Below the pieces are notes generated by a model. That model was given only the letters and a program-made list of their open reading frames with translations, had not been told where the DNA came from and made no database searches. A program made the position numbers and the translations under genes. From Rhabdophis nuchalis (lineage: Eukaryota; Chordata; Lepidosauria; Squamata; Natricidae): a DNA stretch of 64,000 nt. Positions 58,536 to 64,000 of this stretch are shown here, in pieces. Every line of letters starts with the position of its first letter. Position 1 is the stretch's first letter. Location: the NCBI GenBank assembly GCA_039707465.1, contig CM077648.1:73365619-73429618 (forward strand), given 5' to 3'.

Positions 58536-59965
58536 CTGACGCAATTAAATGCCTCTCTTACTGTTGATAGGAGAACCGTTGCCTCATAGAGACACAATGT
58601 TCTATACTGGTCTTAGGAATCATTCTGACAAGAAAGAACCAATCAGGGTTCAATATATTATGCAATATATTAATTTGAAAGTAAAAGATAACCTTTTCTT
58701 GGTTAGGATATTAAAATATTTTTGATTTTCCTTGTGAGGGTTTTACGGGGTATAGCAATTGCACAATGAGGTCGCATGAAGGAAAAGAGAGAATTGGGAA
58801 GAAAACATTAAAGAAAAATAACTTTATTTTGTATTAAATAAAATATTAATGCTTCTACGGTTTAACATATCAATGTCATTTTATTTTTTGAATGAAAACC
58901 AAAAAATTGCCCTAGCAAAAATCTCTGCCATTGAATTTCAGTGGTGTAACCTTGATTGGCTATGGATGTTACAGAATAGGTTTGATGGACACCACAATTA
59001 GCTTTCTGTCAAAGACAGAAAATACTGTCAAAAAGAAAGGGGGGAAAGCAGATATTATTAGATTGTTTGAAGAAGTTATGGTATCTCCTCTAGACAATGA
59101 CTACCTTCACATATTTCATTTATTAATGTTTTAAGCATATGTAGAACAGATTTCTTGGGTTGATGTGTACCAACTTTGGCCTGGGAACTTGACAAAAAAT
59201 ACTTTCACTTCTCTGGGAGTCCAGGATTTGTAAATGACAAACTCAGTAAATGAAAGTGAAAGCTGTAGTTACTGTCCCCAGGTGTCAAAGTTTGATTTCA
59301 CTTTATACTGCAAGATATTGGACCTACACAGGAAACTCCATTCATGTCATAAAATTACCGTATCATCACAATGTGCCCCAGACCACAATCTTAGAAACAG
59401 AAATGCATACTAATAGGGAAACAGTGATGGGGGCAATGATTCTCTTTTGTGCCATAGAGGCATTATGTGTTAACTCATCTTCCTAATGTTAAAAAGGCAA
59501 TTTCTCATCCTTGTAAGCAACACGGAGTGCACTCCTATATAGGTCAATTTGAAATCAAACCCTGTTGATTAAGGCTTTCTTTGGGATTACAAAGTATAAT
59601 TAGAATTCAAACATTAGGTTTAGGTTTATTATTAGTTTTATTAGTTAAAAATGACAACATTTTAGTTAAAAATGTCAACATTTCAAAATAGGTATACTAT
59701 CAATGAAAATAAGAAAAAGTTTGTTCATTTCTTATACAGTTGGCTCAATAGAATGAGGTAGCTGCTTTAGGTAGTAGCTGTTGCGTGGTAGCAACGTCTT
59801 GTAGAAGAGAAGGCTTATGTGCCCCTTCCCCTCAAATGGAAGTGGATATCATAACTTTGCAGAGATAATAGCTTCCTTTTGTTTCCTGTGCTAAACTGTC
59901 TTGGGATGGCTCTTTGCATGGTCTTATCATATCATTTATTCATTCCCTGCCCCAAGCACACTTCT
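58536..59965. other. No recognisable feature
   Basis: Unassigned AT-rich sequence. Confidence 0.45.
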
Positions 59966-60250
59966 TACATCAATAATAACATTTTGCAGTGGCAAAATTC
60001 TGTGCTTCCGCAATGTCCATAAGAAAAAAATTGGTTATAGAAGGATAGTTGTGATCTTGTACCAATCATTTGGACATATCTCTAACAATTTCTGGACCAT
60101 GGTTTTTACATACATACGTAACGCTTTTGCATCTAGGTAAACCAGCAAATGACCTGAACAAAGTGAGAACATGTATGCTACTTTCCACTTATAATGCTGA
60201 CATTTTTAAAATTATATCTTAAAGTTAGTACTTTTTAATATATGGTTAAA

Positions 60251-62337
60251 TGTTTTTTTTTTAATTAAATTTATACCCCGCCCTTCTCCAAACGGACCCA
60301 GGGCGGCGCACAGGGATGTTAAAACACATATAAAACATATAAAATTTTAAAAAACTTATTCTAATAGACCCTGCGCTAAAAACCGAATTTAAAAAACCCA
60401 AATTTAAAACGATCTAAGAGTCAGTAATGGGGGTTATGCTAGGCCGGCTAGATGGAATAGGTGTGTCTTCAGACACTTGCGGAAGAGGCGGAGGTCAGAG
60501 ATGGTGCGGAGTTCAGGGGGTAGGTCGTTCCAAAGGGCAGGGCCCGCCACAGAGAAGGCTCTTCCCCTGGGTGTCGCCAGTCGGCATTGTCCAGCCGACG
60601 GCACCCTGAGGAGGCCCTCTCTGTGGGAGCGTATCGGTCTGAGGGATGTATGGGGCAGGAGGCGGTCTCGCATATAACTAGGCCCCGAGCCATGGAGCGC
60701 TTTAAAGATGGTCGTTAAAACCTTGAAGCGCACCCGAAAGACCACAGGGAGCCAGTGCAGCTCGCGCAGGATAGGTGTTATGTGGGAGTGTCTAGGCGCT
60801 CCCGTAATCACCCGCGCGGCTGCGTTCTGGACTAGCTGCAGCTTTCGGGTGCACCTCAAGGGAAGCCCCATGTAGAGAGCATTACAGTAGTCAAGTCGAG
60901 AGGTGACGAGTGCTTGAGTGACTGTGCGTAAGCCACCCCGGTCCAGTAAGGGGCGCAATTGGCGCATCAGGCGTACCTGATGGAATGCCCCCCTGGCCAC
61001 GGCTGCCACATGATCTTCCATAGACAGCCGGGAATCCAGGAGGACACCCAAATTGCGCACCCTCTCCACAGGGGCCGGTGTTTCGCCCCCAATGGCCAGA
61101 GTTGGAATAATCTGGCTGAACCGGGGCGCCGGAAGCCACAGCCACTCAGTCTTGGACGGGTTGAGCCTGAGTTTGTTACCACCCATCCAGATCCGTACGG
61201 CCTCCAAACACCGGGACATAACCTCGACGGCATCGTTGGGGTGGTCTGGGGTGGATATGTACAACTGAGTATCATCAGCGTACAGATGATATCCCACCCC
61301 AAAACCACGGATGATCTCACCCAGCGGCTTCATATATGTGTTGAACAGTACGGGCGAGAGGACCGATCCCTGAGGAACCCCACATATGAGGGACCTCGAG
61401 GCCGACCTCTGCCCCCCTGCCAACACATATTGCGACCGACCAGAGAGGTAGGATGAGAACCACCGCAGAATGGTGCCTCCCAACCCCAACCTCCCCAGTC
61501 GGTGCAATAGGATACCATGGTCGATGGTATCAAAAGCCGGTGAGAGGTCTAATAGGACTAGGATAGAGGAATATCCTCTATCCCGCGCCCTCCAGAGATC
61601 ATCAACCAACGCGACCAATGCCGTCTCGGTGCTGTGCCCGGGTCGGAAGCCGGACTGGCGCGGGTCTAGATAATCAACTTCCTCCAAGTGTCGCGGAAAC
61701 TGTTGGGCCACCACACTCTCAACAACCTTCACTAAAAAGTGGAGGTTGGAGACGGGACGATAGTTCTCTAATAATGCTGGATCCAGGGACGGCTTCTTGA
61801 GGAGGGGCCTCACCACCGCCTCTTTCAGGACGGCAGGCAAGGACCCCTCACTCAAAGATGCGTTGACAATGCCCTGGAGCCAGCCTCGTGTCGTCTCCCA
61901 GGATGCCAGTACAAGCCAGGAGGGACACGGGTCCAATAAACATGTGGTAGCCCTAAGTCTCTTTGACAACTTGTCCATATCCTCGGTGGTAACAAAATCA
62001 AACTCCTCCCAGGATGGTGTCACAAGAACAGCCTCGGCCTGCTCAACTGGACCACTGTCGATGGAGGGTAGCTCGTTCCGAATCCGAGTGATTTTCTCCT
62101 GCAGATAAATCCCAAATTCCTCTGCTCGACCCTGTAAAGGGGCTTCCCGCGGCCTCTGTTGAAGGAGGGAGCGGGTCACCCCAAACAGGGCGGCAGGGCG
62201 GTTATCTGCGGATGCAATAAGAGTGGCGCAATACTCACGTTTGGCCACTTTTATCGCCACTAAGTAAGTCCTAATATGGTCTCTCACTAGTGTTCGGTCG
62301 GCTTCGGAGTGAGAAGATCTCCATCTGCTCTCTAGGC
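60251..62337 (-). mobile_element. L2 LINE (copy F), long and well preserved
   Basis: The tail and 3' UTR are at the left (60251-60430), then ORF2 up to a 5' truncation at 62337 inside the linker after the endonuclease. It is inserted against the orientation of the host element. It carries the longest open frame in the window. Confidence 0.95.
60434..62287 (-). CDS. L2 ORF2 reverse transcriptase, open frame (5'-truncated)
   Basis: 617 codons without a stop, and the frame stays open upstream to the truncation. The first codon given is GTG and is not a real start. RT blocks are NYRPVSNLHFLVKVVE, QSGFRPGHSTETALVAL, motif A LLDLSPAFDTIDHG with the catalytic Asp, motif B CGVPQGSVLSPVLFN and motif C YADDTQLYIS (61271-61282). 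The thumb and C-terminal region run to HLFHLAGLA. All RT active-site residues I can place are intact, unlike copy B. The endonuclease and ORF1 are absent, so the copy cannot move by itself. It is a recent insertion rather than a host gene. Confidence 0.93.
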   Translation of the reverse strand: MRDHIRTYLVAIKVAKREYCATLIASADNRPAALFGVTRSLLQQRPREAPLQGRAEEFGIYLQEKITRIRNELPSIDSGPVEQAEAVLVTPSWEEFDFVTTEDMDKLSKRLRATTCLLDPCPSWLVLASWETTRGWLQGIVNASLSEGSLPAVLKEAVVRPLLKKPSLDPALLENYRPVSNLHFLVKVVESVVAQQFPRHLEEVDYLDPRQSGFRPGHSTETALVALVDDLWRARDRGYSSILVLLDLSPAFDTIDHGILLHRLGRLGLGGTILRWFSSYLSGRSQYVLAGGQRSASRSLICGVPQGSVLSPVLFNTYMKPLGEIIRGFGVGYHLYADDTQLYISTPDHPNDAVEVMSRCLEAVRIWMGGNKLRLNPSKTEWLWLPAPRFSQIIPTLAIGGETPAPVERVRNLGVLLDSRLSMEDHVAAVARGAFHQVRLMRQLRPLLDRGGLRTVTQALVTSRLDYCNALYMGLPLRCTRKLQLVQNAAARVITGAPRHSHITPILRELHWLPVVFRVRFKVLTTIFKALHGSGPSYMRDRLLPHTSLRPIRSHREGLLRVPSAGQCRLATPRGRAFSVAGPALWNDLPPELRTISDLRLFRKCLKTHLFHLAGLA

Positions 62338-62414
62338 ATATCTTGTTTGTAACATGTATTGCTGGTCTTTGACCGTAATAAAGATTTATTCTATTCTACA
62401 TCAATAATAACATT

Positions 62415-63704
62415 AATTATTACTGAAAAACTTTTTAAAAATCAAACAAAAATGCTGATAATGTGACAACATAAATCTTTTATAGGAAATAGGCGAGTAT
62501 GTTACACATCCTACATTTGTTTTGCATCTTAGTTGTTGTCTATGCAAAACATCAACAGATATAATGTATCACACTTATTTGTTTATTCAGGCAATATAGG
62601 GAGAAGGGAGAGGAAAAAGAAAGTACTTGTCTTAATAAAAAACACTTATGCACGGTGTTTAAAAAATAGAGGAGATTTCTGTGGGTGCCATATAGTTTTA
62701 AGCTCTTCCAAAATTCATACCTACAGTACTTCCAGAGTATCTTCTGCACATGATGAAAGTGTTCTCCTTTTATGCAGGCTGGTTACATGGCAGTCTCTAT
62801 TAAAATAGCAAATGGAGAGGATCATTATCATTTCACATACTACATCGTTATTTGATTTGCAACTTGATATACTATGACACATAGTATAGATGTATAATTA
62901 AATATTTTAATATAGCTTTCTCTGTGTGTCTGTATGTGTGTTTAAGGGTGTGTTTGCATAATTGCATTTTCTTGGGATTTCCATATTTCAAAGCATTGAG
63001 AACTGATATTTCAGTCCCTCTTTTGTTGACTAAAGACTTCAGTTTTAGTACTGATGGATGTGGTTACATTTCTTTTCAAAGGCAAAGCTTTCTATGCCAC
63101 ATATATCTTGCTTCCTGTAGCAAGCTTTTTTTTTTTACCCTGTGAGAAACACTCTTTAAAATCCCATCCTTTCTTGTGGCTACAAAAAGTGTCATAGAAC
63201 ACTACGGTATTTCATTGAAAACCATCTTGCTATCTCATCATATGGAAATTAAAAAAAATGCTGACAAATTGTCAGAGAGATTCTTATGACAAGCTTCAAG
63301 AATATCCCATTGAAAGTTCAGCATAAACCACAGACATTCCATCCCAACTGTTTGGGCTGTTTTCCACAGTATTAATGGAACTTCAGATTAACAAGGATTG
63401 TTCCAAATTCAACCTACAGATCATATGCCGTCCTTGAAAAAAAAGAGGAAGTCATGTTTTCTATGGGCAACTTTGTGCCAATAACTTTGTAGGGTAATAC
63501 AGATATTGCATTATAATTAAAAGAATACATTTCCTTGTAAATTATATCATTCATATTGTTGTGGCAAAAATAACATGATAATTTACTTCTCAGACATTTT
63601 TCTTTGACCCTTCAAACCTGAAAAGGGCTAGGAATACTGTAGTTCCCTCTTAATAGAATCAGAGTACCAATTACATCAAACCCCAAACTCATACGTAGAT
63701 GATT
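62415..63704. other. No recognisable feature
   Basis: Unassigned AT-rich sequence. Confidence 0.45.
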
Positions 63705-64000
63705 TCACTCAACGGTTTCAGTAGAAGTTAAACAGCATGGGGGAGAGGACTCTGGGATGGGACACCATACAATAAGATCTCATTGGTGCAATCTATCCAT
63801 TCCCACAGGAACTATCCCTGAGGAAGGAGGCAAGCTAATGCAGCCCAGTGCCTCCCACTCCCAATCCCCACCATCAGTTAAGAAGAATGTCATGGTCAAC
63901 AGTATTGAGAGCTGTTGTGAGATCAAGGAGCACAAGGATGAAAGCATCAGTTCTCAACAAAACACATTGAGAAGCACAACCAGTGCTGTCTCCATAGTAT
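63705..64000 (-). mobile_element. Old L2 RT fragment (cut by window edge)
   Basis: Follows the minus-strand RT core of copy F in order: a block like the one before motif B ('gaagttaaacagcatggggg'), then 'aatgtcatggtcaacagtat' for motif A (DHGIL part), then 'aaccagtgctgtctcc' (ETALV part). Many differences and gaps show that it is much older than copies A-F. Confidence 0.75.

Larger units (their letters stand above)
59984..62396 (+). mobile_element. Unidentified retroelement with 18-bp TSD, split by an L2
   Basis: TACATCAATAATAACATT occurs at 59966-59983 and at 62397-62414. The right edge ends 'aataaagatttattctattc', like a LINE 3' end with a short repeat tail. Outside the L2 the insert consists of 59984-60250 and 62338-62396, about 325 bp. 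The coding content is not recognisable, so the clade is unknown. Confidence 0.7.

Noticed and set aside
60959..61456. 165-codon plus-strand frame
   Set aside because: It is the antisense of the L2 RT frame of copy F.
1..64000. CRISPR array, prokaryotic operon or phage system
   Set aside because: Repeat classes, target duplications and AT-rich noncoding content are those of a vertebrate genome. No spaced direct-repeat array is present.

Overview
The window is a stretch of vertebrate nuclear DNA packed with transposable elements. The repeat fauna points to a squamate reptile, most likely a snake (inference). It holds two Sauria-type tRNA SINEs, CR1 and L2 LINEs with intact 3' tails, L1 pieces, a Rex1-like LINE, Ty3/Gypsy-type LTRs, many hAT-type MITEs with 8-bp target-site duplications (TSDs), and TA-flanked Tc1/mariner-like MITEs. 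I found no convincing host exon, tRNA, rRNA or CRISPR. Every long reading frame I could identify belongs to a retroelement. Layout: positions 1-7.7 kb are mostly unassigned AT-rich DNA with an L2 tail, a hairpin MITE, a SINE and small CR1/Rex1 remnants. From 7.7 to 15.3 kb there is a CR1 RT fragment, an internally deleted Gypsy element with perfect TSDs, and three L2 pieces, two of them abutting head to tail. From 16 to 25 kb there are MITEs and two 5'-truncated minus-strand L2 copies. From 25.08 to about 30.09 kb lies a nearly complete minus-strand CR1 with ORF1 (zinc finger, coiled coil, SGNH esterase) and ORF2 (endonuclease, deleted RT). It was later hit by an L1, a solo Gypsy LTR and a short L2. 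From 30.4 to 33.3 kb there are four more MITEs. From 33.67 to 37.67 kb one TA-flanked MITE carries two insertions of an ORF1-only L1 unit ('half-L1'). From 39.0 to 40.0 kb a second MITE of the same family has an LTR in its terminal TA. From 41.2 to 44.2 kb there is a mariner-like MITE with a nested hAT, an LTR with a nested hAT, and a Rex1-like LINE with a nested hAT and a nested SINE. At 46.6-47.7 kb a hairpin MITE is split by the 5' part of a second Gypsy family. From 50 to 58.5 kb there are more MITEs, a SINE, a TC/GT microsatellite and a CR1 3' end. From 59.97 to 62.41 kb an unidentified retroelement bounded by an 18-bp direct repeat carries an L2 whose 617-residue RT frame is still open. 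The window ends inside an old L2 RT fragment. The best candidate for something undescribed is the pair of half-L1 units. Both are bounded by TSDs and poly(A), both have L1 ORF1 joined directly to the same 3' UTR with no ORF2, and the two copies have diverged, so the ORF2-less form itself seems to have been mobile. TSDs, palindromes and motif changes were read directly by hand. Family names rest on protein motifs and remembered family features, not on a database search.
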